Positions 1 through 8,530 of a stretch of 39,052 bases of DNA are shown here, piece after piece (position 1 is the stretch's first letter; each line of letters begins with the position of its first letter). The notes under the pieces are model-generated. The model searched no databases. It was not told the DNA's origin and saw nothing but the letters and a program-made list of their open reading frames with translations. The position numbers were made by a program, and so were the translations under genes. Origin of the DNA: Caldifarciminota bacterium (GTDB taxonomy: Bacteria > Hydrothermota > Tepidihabitantia > Tepidihabitantales > Tepidihabitantaceae); contig JAPLUO010000115.1 in the NCBI GenBank assembly GCA_026397595.1, positions 1 through 39,052 on the forward strand. Direction: 5' to 3'.

Positions 1-153
1 CGTTACGGTAGTGCTGATCATTTGGTCGCTCCTCTCTTCACCTGACGGGTGCAGCTTCTGCATACCGTTTAGACGCAGCGATACGAGGGAAGTAGCCTCT
101 TCTTTTCACGCCAACTCAGATTTCAATGTCGGGACTAGGGAGGGCGAGGGTGC

Positions 154-181
154 TTGACTTAGGGGATGAATCGTCTATTCT
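154..181 (+). promoter_or_regulatory. Putative sigma70-like promoter of hydrogenase operon (TTGACT-16 bp-TATTCT)
   Basis: TTGACT 154-159, 16-nt spacer, TATTCT 176-181; GGAGGA upstream of the TTG start at 212. Confidence 0.4.
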
Positions 182-211
182 CTTCGCCCTGAGTTACCCC
201 GGAGGATTCTT

Positions 212-1189
212 TTGCCAGATAAACTGAAGTTTGGTTTCTACTGGGCAGCCTCGTGTGGAGGCTGCGAGATTGCTGTGCTCGACACTAATGAGAAGATCCT
301 GGACGTGCTCGAGCGGGCCGACATCCTGTTCTGGCCTGTTGCCATGGACACGAAGTACGCGGACGTGAAGGCAATGCCGGACCGGTTCATGGACGTCTGT
401 TTCTTCAACGGCTCGATACGGAATTCGGAGCAGGAGGAACTGGCACACCTGTTGCGGAAGAAGTCGAAGGTGCTGGTTGCGTTCGGTTCGTGCGCCCACC
501 ACGGCTGCATCCCGGGGCTGGCAAACCTTTACGGCCGCGAGCAGATACTGAAGCACGTCTATACGGAGGAGCCGTCGGTCGCCAACCCGGACGGCACCCG
601 GCCGCTGGTGAAAGGCAAGGTCCCGGAGGGTGACGTGTCGCTGCCCGAATTCTATGACCGCGTGTCGCCGCTAAACCGGGTGGTCGACGTCGACTACTAC
701 CTGCCGGGATGCCCGCCCGCGGTGCCGAGGATTCTCGACGCCATGACGGCAATCTTCGATGGCAGCCTGCCAGCCAAGGGTTCGGTACTTGGCCCGTCCA
801 AGGCCCTGTGCGATGAGTGCGACCGGAACAAGAACGAGGCCAAGAAGATGCCGGACGTCAAGCGGGTTTGGGAAGTCCAGGCCGACCCGGGCGTCTGTTT
901 CTTGGAGCAGGGCATAGTATGCATGGGGCCGGTCACTCGCGGCGGCTGCGGCCAGCGGTGCATCAACGGCAACTGGCCGTGCACCGGCTGCATGGGCCCG
1001 ACGCCTGAGGTAGGTGACCAGGGCGGCAAGATGATTTCCGCGCTCAGTTCAATCCTGCGAGTGGACGATGAGAAGGACATCGCGGGGCCGGAAGCTGCGA
1101 AGCTGCTGGCGCAGGTCAAGGACCCGGTCGGCACATTCTACATGTACGGCCTGGCCGACGCGACTATCAGCGGCCGGAGGCAGAAGTGA
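212..1189 (+). CDS. [NiFe] hydrogenase small subunit, group 3 / MvhG-like
   Basis: ORF 325 aa with CGGCE, GSCAHHGCIPG, LPGCPP and a C-terminal Cys cluster (CGQRCINGNWPCTGC); TTG start; overlaps the next gene by 4 nt. Confidence 0.88.
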   Translation: MPDKLKFGFYWAASCGGCEIAVLDTNEKILDVLERADILFWPVAMDTKYADVKAMPDRFMDVCFFNGSIRNSEQEELAHLLRKKSKVLVAFGSCAHHGCIPGLANLYGREQILKHVYTEEPSVANPDGTRPLVKGKVPEGDVSLPEFYDRVSPLNRVVDVDYYLPGCPPAVPRILDAMTAIFDGSLPAKGSVLGPSKALCDECDRNKNEAKKMPDVKRVWEVQADPGVCFLEQGIVCMGPVTRGGCGQRCINGNWPCTGCMGPTPEVGDQGGKMISALSSILRVDDEKDIAGPEAAKLLAQVKDPVGTFYMYGLADATISGRRQK

Positions 1190-2643
1190 GCACGCGAATT
1201 ACGATTGACCCGATTACCCGGCTTGAAGGGCATGGCAAGATTGAGATTTTCCTGGACGATAAAGGCGAGGTCGAGAACGCCTATCTGCAGGTGCCGGAGC
1301 TGCGCGGATTCGAGCAGTTCTGCGTGGGCCGGAAGGCCGAGGACATGCCCCAGCTTACCAGCCGAATCTGCGGGGTTTGCCCGGTGGCGCACCACCACGC
1401 CGCAACCAAGGCGCTTGACGCGGCCTTCGGGGTCCAGCCGACCGAGACCGCGCGCAAGCTCCGCGAGTTGATATACCACGGCTACATCATCTACGACCAC
1501 ATCCTGCACTTCTATTTCCTGGGCGGGCCGGACTTCATAGTCGGGCCGGACGCGCCGAAGGAGAAGCGGAACATTCTCGGCGTCATCGAGAAAGTCGGCA
1601 TGGACACGGCGAAGGAAGTCATCAAGCACCGGGCCTATGGCCAGCGGATTACCGAGATTCTCGGCGGCAAGCCGACCCACCCGGTTAGCGGCGTCCCCGG
1701 CGGTCAGACCAAGGTGCTGTCCGAAGAGGGCCGCAAAGAGATTGAGACGATGGCTCGGTCGTGCGTAGACTTCGCCAAGTTCACGCTGCAGTTGTTCGAG
1801 GACGTGGTACTGAAGAACCCGGCCTACATGGCGCTGATACAGAATCCCAAGCTCGGGCTTGCGGTGTACAACATGGGCATGGTGGATGAGCGGAACCGGG
1901 TAAGTTTCTACGACGGCCCGGTCCGCGTCACCGACCAGCAGGGCAAGGAGTTTGCCAGGTTCAACGGCAGTGACTACTTGAACCACATCGCCGAGCACGT
2001 GCTCGACTGGAGCTACGTCAAGGCAACGTACCTGAAAGAAGTCGGGTACAAGGGCCTGGTTGACGGTCCGGATTCAGGTTTGTACCGGGTCGGCCCGTTG
2101 GCGCGGCTCAACGTTGCCGTAGGGATGGCTACACCTGGGGCCGACGCCGCGTACCGCAAGCTGTTCGATACGTTCGGCACCAAGCCGGTCAACTCCACAC
2201 TGGCGTACCACTGGGCAAGGCTCGTCGAGTTGCTCTACGCCGCGGAACGGGCGCTTGAGCTCGCGACCGACCCGGGGATAACCGGCACCGATATCCGGAA
2301 CATGAAGTTCGACATGAAGCCGGAGGGTGTCGGCGTGGTCGAGGCGGCCCGCGGGACGCTCTTCCATCACTACCGGCTGACCGAAGACCGGATGATTGAA
2401 AGCGTGAACCTGATTGTCGCGACCACCAACAACAAAGGTCCAATCTGCATGTCGGTGCGCGAGGCCGCCAAAGAGCTGATACACAAGGGCAAGGTCAGCG
2501 ACGGGTTGCTTAACACGGTCGAGATGTTCTTCCGTGCGTACGACCCGTGTTTCGGGTGTGCCTCGCACGTGCTGGGCCGGCCCACGGTCGTGATTGACAT
2601 CCGGCGTCGCGACGGGGAGCTCGTCCGGCAACTGGCAAGCTAG
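1186..2643 (+). CDS. [NiFe] hydrogenase large subunit, group 3 / MvhA-like
   Basis: N-terminal RICGVCPVAHHHA (RxCGxC) and C-terminal DPCFGCASH (DPCxxCxxH) Ni-binding motifs, followed by a cleavable-type extension. Confidence 0.92.
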   Translation: MSTRITIDPITRLEGHGKIEIFLDDKGEVENAYLQVPELRGFEQFCVGRKAEDMPQLTSRICGVCPVAHHHAATKALDAAFGVQPTETARKLRELIYHGYIIYDHILHFYFLGGPDFIVGPDAPKEKRNILGVIEKVGMDTAKEVIKHRAYGQRITEILGGKPTHPVSGVPGGQTKVLSEEGRKEIETMARSCVDFAKFTLQLFEDVVLKNPAYMALIQNPKLGLAVYNMGMVDERNRVSFYDGPVRVTDQQGKEFARFNGSDYLNHIAEHVLDWSYVKATYLKEVGYKGLVDGPDSGLYRVGPLARLNVAVGMATPGADAAYRKLFDTFGTKPVNSTLAYHWARLVELLYAAERALELATDPGITGTDIRNMKFDMKPEGVGVVEAARGTLFHHYRLTEDRMIESVNLIVATTNNKGPICMSVREAAKELIHKGKVSDGLLNTVEMFFRAYDPCFGCASHVLGRPTVVIDIRRRDGELVRQLAS

Positions 2644-2681
2644 GTCTTGAAAAGGAGGGCCGCAGCCATAGACTGTCCTTG

Positions 2682-3581
2682 ATGCCTCCGGAACTGACCA
2701 TCGTGTTCATCAACTACAACTCGGCACGGCTGCTTGACTGTGCGCTCTCTTCACTCCATGATGCGGAGCCCAGCCTGGAAATCGAGACTCTGGTTATTGA
2801 CAACGCGTCGCGGGACCGGGCCGAGGTCGTCTCGACTTGTCGCCGGCACGGGGCGAGACTTTTGTTGCTCGGGCGCAACGCCGGCTACGGTGCCGCGTTC
2901 AACCGGGGATACAGGCACGCCCGCGGCCGGTACGTAGCGGTGGCCAATCCTGACCTTGTCTTCTCGACCCCGGCAATGACCGGGCTGGTCCGGTTTATGG
3001 ATGAACACCCGGAGGCTGGCGCTGTCTCGCCGCAGCTTCACTATGCGGACGGCACGCCTCAGCCGTCGGCGCGGCGCCTTCCGCGCCTGCGTTACGTTCT
3101 CGCGGGCCGGCGCTCGCCGCTGGCGCACATCTTTCCGCGTTACGCACCGGCGCGCGACTTCCAGTATGCCGACGCCCACCTTGCGACGGAACCGGTTCCG
3201 GTCGAGGCTGTTATCGGGACGTTCGTGGTCTTTCGACGAGACGCAATCGACCAGATTGCCGGCTTCGACGAGCGGTTCTTCATGTATGCCGAGGACATGG
3301 ACATCTGCTGCCGGTTGGGTCGAAAGGGCTGGGGCGTCTTTCTCGACCCCCGCGTGACCGTTGAGCACTTCTACGGAGGGGTCAGGCGTCGGTTTCAACA
3401 GTTCGGAGACTATCAGCGCCTGAAGGCCCTGATGCGCTATTTCAGCCTGGGTCGGGGCGGGCCGGCCCGGCTGGCGTTGCGGGTAGCATTCGCTGCGTAC
3501 CTGTTCCTGTCCGAAGCGGGCTGGCTGGTCGGGCTCCGGGAGTTCGAGTATTCCTGGCAGACCGGGGCGCGTCAAGCATGA
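2682..3581 (+). CDS. Glycosyltransferase family 2 (rhamnosyltransferase-like)
   Basis: LTIVFINYNSARLLDCALSSL..., NAGYGAAFNRG, ANPDLVF, GFDERFFMYAEDMDICCR motifs. Confidence 0.88.
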   Translation: MPPELTIVFINYNSARLLDCALSSLHDAEPSLEIETLVIDNASRDRAEVVSTCRRHGARLLLLGRNAGYGAAFNRGYRHARGRYVAVANPDLVFSTPAMTGLVRFMDEHPEAGAVSPQLHYADGTPQPSARRLPRLRYVLAGRRSPLAHIFPRYAPARDFQYADAHLATEPVPVEAVIGTFVVFRRDAIDQIAGFDERFFMYAEDMDICCRLGRKGWGVFLDPRVTVEHFYGGVRRRFQQFGDYQRLKALMRYFSLGRGGPARLALRVAFAAYLFLSEAGWLVGLREFEYSWQTGARQA

Positions 3582-4963
3582 GTCGGCTGCAGCGGTTCGT
3601 CGCCACGCTCGTGCTCGTCCTCGGCGACGCGGCGGCCGTGTTCGCCAGCTACGCTCTTGGCTACCTGGTGCGCAACTGGTTCCAGACCGGCATACCATAC
3701 GTGTTCCCGCCGGGCTTGCAGATTCACACGCTGACTGAGAAGGCCTTTGTGCTGGCCGTGTACCCGTTTGTCTTCGCCTACGAAGGGTTGTACACGAAGC
3801 GGCTGGTGGCATGGGAAGAGGCCCGGCGCTATGTGCGTGGCGTCATCATTGCGACCGCCGCGGTCATGATACTCCTGTTCCTGTGGCGGATCTGGATTGT
3901 GTCGCGCGTGGCGGTGCTGCTGGCGCTCGCGTTCAGCATGGTCCTTGCACCGGCGACACGTGCCTTGCTCAAGTGGATTCTGGCAGCGCTCAGGCTGGGC
4001 CGCCAACAACTGGTCATCCTGGGCGGCGGTCCGGCAGCCGAGCAGTTCTGCAAGGAGCTGACGCGGCACCGGGCGCTCGGCTACGTCGCGGGGCGGCAGA
4101 TACCGCACAGCGCGGGCACCGGGGCGCTGGAGAGCGTGCTGGCCGAAGCGTCATCGCTCGACGCGATTCTGGTTGTGGTGTCGGATTCATTCACGCCGGA
4201 GGAGATGCGGGTCGTGTTCAAGTTCGCCGAACGCAGGTTCGCGGAGACGCTCGTTATCCCGACCGCTGCGTTGCTGCAAAGCACGGCCGCGGAAGTCGAG
4301 CAAGTGGGCAGCATTCTCGTGATGAAGTACCGGTACAGCCTGCTTCGGCCCTTGAACACCTTCACCAAGTCGGTGCTGGAGTTGGCGGGCACCGTGCCGT
4401 TGCTCGTCGTGCTCACGCCGTTGTTCCTGGTGCTCGCCTTGCTGGTCAAGGTGTCCTCAAAGGGGCCGATTCTCTTCCGTCAGAAGCGGATCGGACGTGA
4501 CCGGAAGTTGTTCGACTGCCTGAAGTTCAGGACGATGTACTGTGACGCGGAGCAGCGGCTGGCCGACATGCTGGCCGGTGACGAGCAGGTGCGCGCGGAA
4601 TGGCTGAAGTACGCCCGTATCACCAACGACCCGCGGGTTACCCCGATCGGCCGGCTGCTCAGGCGTCTCAGTCTCGACGAGTTGCCGCAGCTCTGGAACG
4701 TCCTGCGTGGTGAGATGGCGTTGGTCGGGCCGCGACCCTATCTGCCGGTAGAATCGGACCGGATCGGTGAGTCGCTCGACACCATTGTGCGTGTGCGGCC
4801 GGGCATGACCGGGCTATGGCAAGTGTCGGGCCGGACCTCGCTGCCGTTCAAGGAGCGGCTCACCCTCGACGAATACTACATCCGCAACTGGTCCCTGTGG
4901 ATGGACTTCTCAATCGCCCTGCGGACGCTACGGGCCGTAGTGAGCGGCCGTGGGGCATACTGA
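3578..4963 (+). CDS. Exopolysaccharide polyprenyl glycosylphosphotransferase (WcaJ/CpsE-type)
   Basis: N-terminal TM segments; C-terminal KFRTM, LRRLSLDELPQLWNVLRGEMALVGPRPY, RPGMTGLWQVSGR. Confidence 0.92.
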   Translation: MSRLQRFVATLVLVLGDAAAVFASYALGYLVRNWFQTGIPYVFPPGLQIHTLTEKAFVLAVYPFVFAYEGLYTKRLVAWEEARRYVRGVIIATAAVMILLFLWRIWIVSRVAVLLALAFSMVLAPATRALLKWILAALRLGRQQLVILGGGPAAEQFCKELTRHRALGYVAGRQIPHSAGTGALESVLAEASSLDAILVVVSDSFTPEEMRVVFKFAERRFAETLVIPTAALLQSTAAEVEQVGSILVMKYRYSLLRPLNTFTKSVLELAGTVPLLVVLTPLFLVLALLVKVSSKGPILFRQKRIGRDRKLFDCLKFRTMYCDAEQRLADMLAGDEQVRAEWLKYARITNDPRVTPIGRLLRRLSLDELPQLWNVLRGEMALVGPRPYLPVESDRIGESLDTIVRVRPGMTGLWQVSGRTSLPFKERLTLDEYYIRNWSLWMDFSIALRTLRAVVSGRGAY

Positions 4964-4972
4964 AGGACAGAA

Positions 4973-5021
4973 GTAGAAAGTGGAAATGGCGAATGACCGA
5001 ACTTCGCCATTGCCACTTGCC
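4973..5021 (+). repeat. Heptanucleotide-phased palindromic repeat (7 units)
   Basis: gtagaaa gtggaaa tggcgaa tgaccga acttcgc cattgcc acttgcc; the left half is nearly the reverse complement of the right half. Confidence 0.7.
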
Positions 5022-5051
5022 TTTTTGCCCGGTAGTATCGTGTAGTAGAAA

Positions 5052-7175
5052 ATGACAGGATTACTTATCGTTCTCCTCGCGACCGGCAGCACCGGTGCCT
5101 GGCAGTCCTACACCAACACGAACTTCATCAGCGGTATGGTCGGCACCGATTCGGTCATGTATCTTGCGACCAACGGCGGTGTGGTCGTACTCGACATCCT
5201 GCCCGAGCCCCTGCTGCGCCGGACGTTCGTGAATTCGGACGGGTTGCCGACGAATCGGTGCCTGTGTATAGGCCGGGATGAGACCGGCAACCTCTGGGTC
5301 GGAACCGACGGCGGAGGCCTGGCTGTGATTGAGCCGGACAGCGGCCTGGTCCGGCAGTACCGGCCCAATGATCTTGCCCTGCGGATCAGGACCTTGACTT
5401 GGGACGGGGACCGGCTGCTCTGCGGTTCGGACCAGGGCTTGTACGTGATTGAAACGCGCGGCACGCCCCTCGACTTCGATGACGATAGCATAGCCCGGTT
5501 CACCATGGCCCGGGTGCCGGAGCTGCTGAGCGACCAGATACTCTGCGTCGCGGCCTTGGACGAATACTGGGTGGGCACCAATCGAGGCGTCGTGGCGGTT
5601 GACCGTGGATTTACGTCCTGGGCGCCCTATCGTCAGCCGTTCGGCGACTCGGTGCGGGCCGTCGCGCTGTGGCACGACAGCCTGCTGCTCGCTACCGAGC
5701 GAGGGCTGGCGATAAGAGAGAGCACGGGGTTCCGCAAGGTCGTTGGTTTCAGCCAGCCTACCGCGGTGTACGAACTGGCCGTGTCCGGCCCCAGGATTTA
5801 CCTGGCAACGCAGGCCGGGCTTTACGAAGGCGACGGAGCCGATTCATCCCGGTTCTCGGTGATTCTCAACGAGGACACGCGGGCTTTGCACTTTGCCGAT
5901 GCACTGTGGGTCGGGTGCGGAGGCAACGAACTCTACGGTTCAGGCCTGCGTTATGCTTTCTCCGGCCAGTCCTGGAATTCGTACTACAACAACTGCATCT
6001 GGTCCGCGGCGATTTCCGACTGCGCCATCCGCTCGACCGGCGACATCTATCTGTGCCACTACGGCTCCGCCATATCTTGGGTGAATCCCGAGGGGCAGGT
6101 TTCGGTGATGTGGAGCGTGCTGCCGAAACCGGTCCAGGTGCGCGTTGACTCCAAGGGCCAAATCTGGCTTGCGCACTTTGACAGCAACGGCGGGCTGGCC
6201 GCGTACAATCCTGCCGATGGCACCTGGCAGAAGGTGCAGTGGGGCGCGCTCTCAAGCTGGAACATCATCGACGCCTTCGGTCTTGACCAGTATGACACGA
6301 AGTGGGTGTTCAACGGCGGCGGCACGGTTGTCGCGGTCGACTCTGCGTATCAGCAGACCGTGTTCGAGGTCGCTGGTTTGCCACCGCCGCCCGGCGGGCT
6401 GTACGAGATCGCGTTCGACTCACGGAGTCGCGTCTGGATGGGCTCTCTGGTCGGGCTGGTGATGATTGACTACGGCGGGACCCTGCACGACCGGTCCGAC
6501 GATACGGACACCGTTCTGTCCAGCGGGCTGCCGTCGGCCGAAGTCAGGTCGGTGGCGGTTGATGGCCAGGACCGCGTCTGGGTTGCGACCCCGCAGGGCG
6601 CGGCGATGTGGAATGGCTCGTCGTTCCAGGTCTTCACCACCGCCAACAGCGCCATCCTCGCGAACAACGTCTACCGAGTCCGCGTCGACGCATCGGACCG
6701 GGTATGGCTCTTGACCGAGGCCGGGCTCTCAATCTACGACCAGGTTGCCCGGAACTGGACCAGCTTCACGCCCCAGAACAGCGGCCTCATCGCGAACCTC
6801 CAGGGGTTTGTCGGGTTCTACTCGGCGATGGCGCTGAGCGACGACCTCGGGCTCGCGTTGATCGGGACGCAGCGCGGCCTGTCCGTATACAACTACTCCG
6901 CGGCGCCGGAGACCACCGCGAACCATCTGCGGGTCTATCCGAACCCGTGCATTCTCGGGGTGCACAGCGGTGTCGTGATCGACGGGTTGCCGTACGATGC
7001 GACCAGCGTGGGGGTACGAACGATCGATGGCCGGCCGGTTGCCGAACTGCGGGTCGAGGCGGCGCGGCACCAGGCGGTCTGGCGACCGCAGAACAAGGCG
7101 AGTGGGCTCTACCTGCTCGTGGTCAATACGCCGCGCGGGGTGCGCGTCGAGCGCGTCGCCCTGGTCAGTCCTTAG
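5052..7175 (+). CDS. Secreted two-component-regulator-type beta-propeller protein with C-terminal sorting-like domain
   Basis: Signal peptide; repeated 'DGLPTNRCLCIGRDETGNLWVGTDGGGLA'-type blades; C-terminal YPNPC...G.YLLVV..RG. Confidence 0.82.
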   Translation: MTGLLIVLLATGSTGAWQSYTNTNFISGMVGTDSVMYLATNGGVVVLDILPEPLLRRTFVNSDGLPTNRCLCIGRDETGNLWVGTDGGGLAVIEPDSGLVRQYRPNDLALRIRTLTWDGDRLLCGSDQGLYVIETRGTPLDFDDDSIARFTMARVPELLSDQILCVAALDEYWVGTNRGVVAVDRGFTSWAPYRQPFGDSVRAVALWHDSLLLATERGLAIRESTGFRKVVGFSQPTAVYELAVSGPRIYLATQAGLYEGDGADSSRFSVILNEDTRALHFADALWVGCGGNELYGSGLRYAFSGQSWNSYYNNCIWSAAISDCAIRSTGDIYLCHYGSAISWVNPEGQVSVMWSVLPKPVQVRVDSKGQIWLAHFDSNGGLAAYNPADGTWQKVQWGALSSWNIIDAFGLDQYDTKWVFNGGGTVVAVDSAYQQTVFEVAGLPPPPGGLYEIAFDSRSRVWMGSLVGLVMIDYGGTLHDRSDDTDTVLSSGLPSAEVRSVAVDGQDRVWVATPQGAAMWNGSSFQVFTTANSAILANNVYRVRVDASDRVWLLTEAGLSIYDQVARNWTSFTPQNSGLIANLQGFVGFYSAMALSDDLGLALIGTQRGLSVYNYSAAPETTANHLRVYPNPCILGVHSGVVIDGLPYDATSVGVRTIDGRPVAELRVEAARHQAVWRPQNKASGLYLLVVNTPRGVRVERVALVSP

Positions 7176-7242
7176 GAGTTAGCAGGTAGCAGGTAGCAGT
7201 CGCACCGTCTCCTCACTCCTAACTCCTAACTGCGAACTGGTC
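7173..7242. repeat. Heptanucleotide-phased palindromic repeat (10 units), overlapping the stop codon of the upstream CDS
   Basis: taggagt tagcagg tagcagg tagcagt cgcaccg tctcctc actccta actccta actgcga actggtc. Confidence 0.75.
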
Positions 7243-7253
7243 CGCTGGTTGGG

Positions 7254-7418
7254 CTATGGCCGGGCAGCCCGATGATAGGGCGCGGCCTTATGCTTGGTCT
7301 TCTCCTGTGCCGGTTCTTCCATGCACGAATCGAAATAGCGACACTGCGAGCAGCAGTCTTCGGACAGTTTGCCCTTGGCCCGGCAAAGCTCGTAGCCAGA
7401 GCAAGCACGACAACACAT
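7254..7418 (-). CDS. 54-aa Cys-rich putative metal-binding protein
   Basis: Reverse-strand ATG at 7418 to TAG at 7254: MCCRACSGYELCRAKGKLSEDCCSQCRYFDSCMEEPAQEKTKHKAAPYHRAARP; AGGAGGT ribosome-binding site at 7427-7433; too short for the ORF track. Confidence 0.7.
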   Translation of the reverse strand: MCCRACSGYELCRAKGKLSEDCCSQCRYFDSCMEEPAQEKTKHKAAPYHRAARP

Positions 7419-7441
7419 GGGTGGTGACCTCCTTTGGTAAA

Positions 7442-7511
7442 GTAGAAAGTGGAAAGGGGAAATGGCGAAGTCCGGACTTTGCCATTTCTACTTGTGACTT
7501 CTCTACTTGTC
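7442..7511. repeat. Heptanucleotide-phased palindromic repeat (10 units)
   Basis: gtagaaa gtggaaa ggggaaa tggcgaa gtccgga ctttgcc atttcta cttgtga cttctct acttgtc. Confidence 0.72.
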
Positions 7512-7534
7512 TGTGGCGAATCATACTGACTTGA

Positions 7535-8368
7535 CTATACGGTGTGGGTGAGTAGCAGGCAGAGTTCTCTTGCGAGTTCGGCTGCAGTGGCGGCCCCGGC
7601 TGACGGCTGCATCGTCCTCGGGCAGACCTCGACTAAATCGCAGCCGACAATCGCAAGCCCGGCGAGTCCGGCCAAAGACAGCGCAAGGTCCCGGTACGAA
7701 CATCCACCCGGCTGGGGCGTCTGGACGTCCGGCATCACGCCCGGGTCAAGCACATCGATGTCCAGGGTTACGTAGACCGGCCGCGTGCCGATTGCGGCCC
7801 GGACCCGCTCGACCGGCGCGAGCACCTCGAATGGGAACAGGTTCGGCTCGGACATCTCCGAGGCTTGAGAGAAAGAACGGATGCCGAGCTGGAACAGCCG
7901 GTCGCGCGGAATCGTGTCCAGCACGCGCGCCATTGCGGTCGCATGGCAGACCCGTTCACCCATGAAATCCTGGCGCAGGTCAGAGTGGGCGTCGTACTGA
8001 ATCACGCACAGGTCAGGCAGGCTCTTGGCCAGTTCGGCCACGATTGCGGGCGTGATAGTGTGCTCGCCGCCGATGGCAAGCTGCTTCGCGCCCCGGGCGA
8101 CGCTCTCGCCGGTCGCAGCGGCGATAAGCTCCAGCGGAGCGGTCGCGGTTGGGAACGCGAACGCGAGATTGCCCGCGTCGTGGACCTTGATGCCTGAGAT
8201 GTCATGCTTCTGATAGGGGCTGAACGACTCGATATTATCCGCGGCCATGCGGGTCACGTCCGGGCCGAACCGCGCGCCGGGGATGAAGGAACTTGTGCGG
8301 TCAAGCGGCATTCCGACGATGATGACGCGGGCGTCGGTGGCGCTTGCCGTTGCGTAGTAGAAGGCCAT
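7535..8368 (-). CDS. speB: Agmatinase / arginase (ureohydrolase) family
   Basis: GGEHTIT, YDAHSDLR, TLDIDVLDPG metal-binding motifs; internal ATG (MAFYYATAS) at 8368 preferred over the 8515 start. Confidence 0.88.
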   Translation of the reverse strand: MAFYYATASATDARVIIVGMPLDRTSSFIPGARFGPDVTRMAADNIESFSPYQKHDISGIKVHDAGNLAFAFPTATAPLELIAAATGESVARGAKQLAIGGEHTITPAIVAELAKSLPDLCVIQYDAHSDLRQDFMGERVCHATAMARVLDTIPRDRLFQLGIRSFSQASEMSEPNLFPFEVLAPVERVRAAIGTRPVYVTLDIDVLDPGVMPDVQTPQPGGCSYRDLALSLAGLAGLAIVGCDLVEVCPRTMQPSAGAATAAELARELCLLLTHTV

Positions 8369-8379
8369 GCGGTCAAGCC

Positions 8380-8407
8380 AGCTTAGCGGGCACGGTCTCA
8401 AAGTCAA
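8380..8407 (-). promoter_or_regulatory. Putative promoter of agmatinase gene (TTGACT-16-TAAGCT), leaderless geometry
   Basis: Reverse complement reads TTGACT TTGAGACCGTGCCCGC TAAGCT; the -10 ends about 11 nt before the ATG; no Shine-Dalgarno. Confidence 0.45.
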
Positions 8408-8530
8408 GCAAGTGGCGACGCCGTCGGCCTGCCCCAAAGCCGGTTCGGGCTCAGGAGCGCGCGCGTCGCGCGACGGCTCCGCATTCAGCCGCCCGTGGTC
8501 CCCGGTGCGCGCCACGAGCGGAGCGTCAGG

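Noticed and set aside
1138-1998. Long antisense ORFs (e.g. 1138-1998 -, 12486-13481 -, 16301-17602 +, 36468-37715 -)
   Set aside because: They lie opposite well-supported genes in high-GC DNA and show low-complexity Arg/Pro/Ala-rich translations with no recognisable domains.
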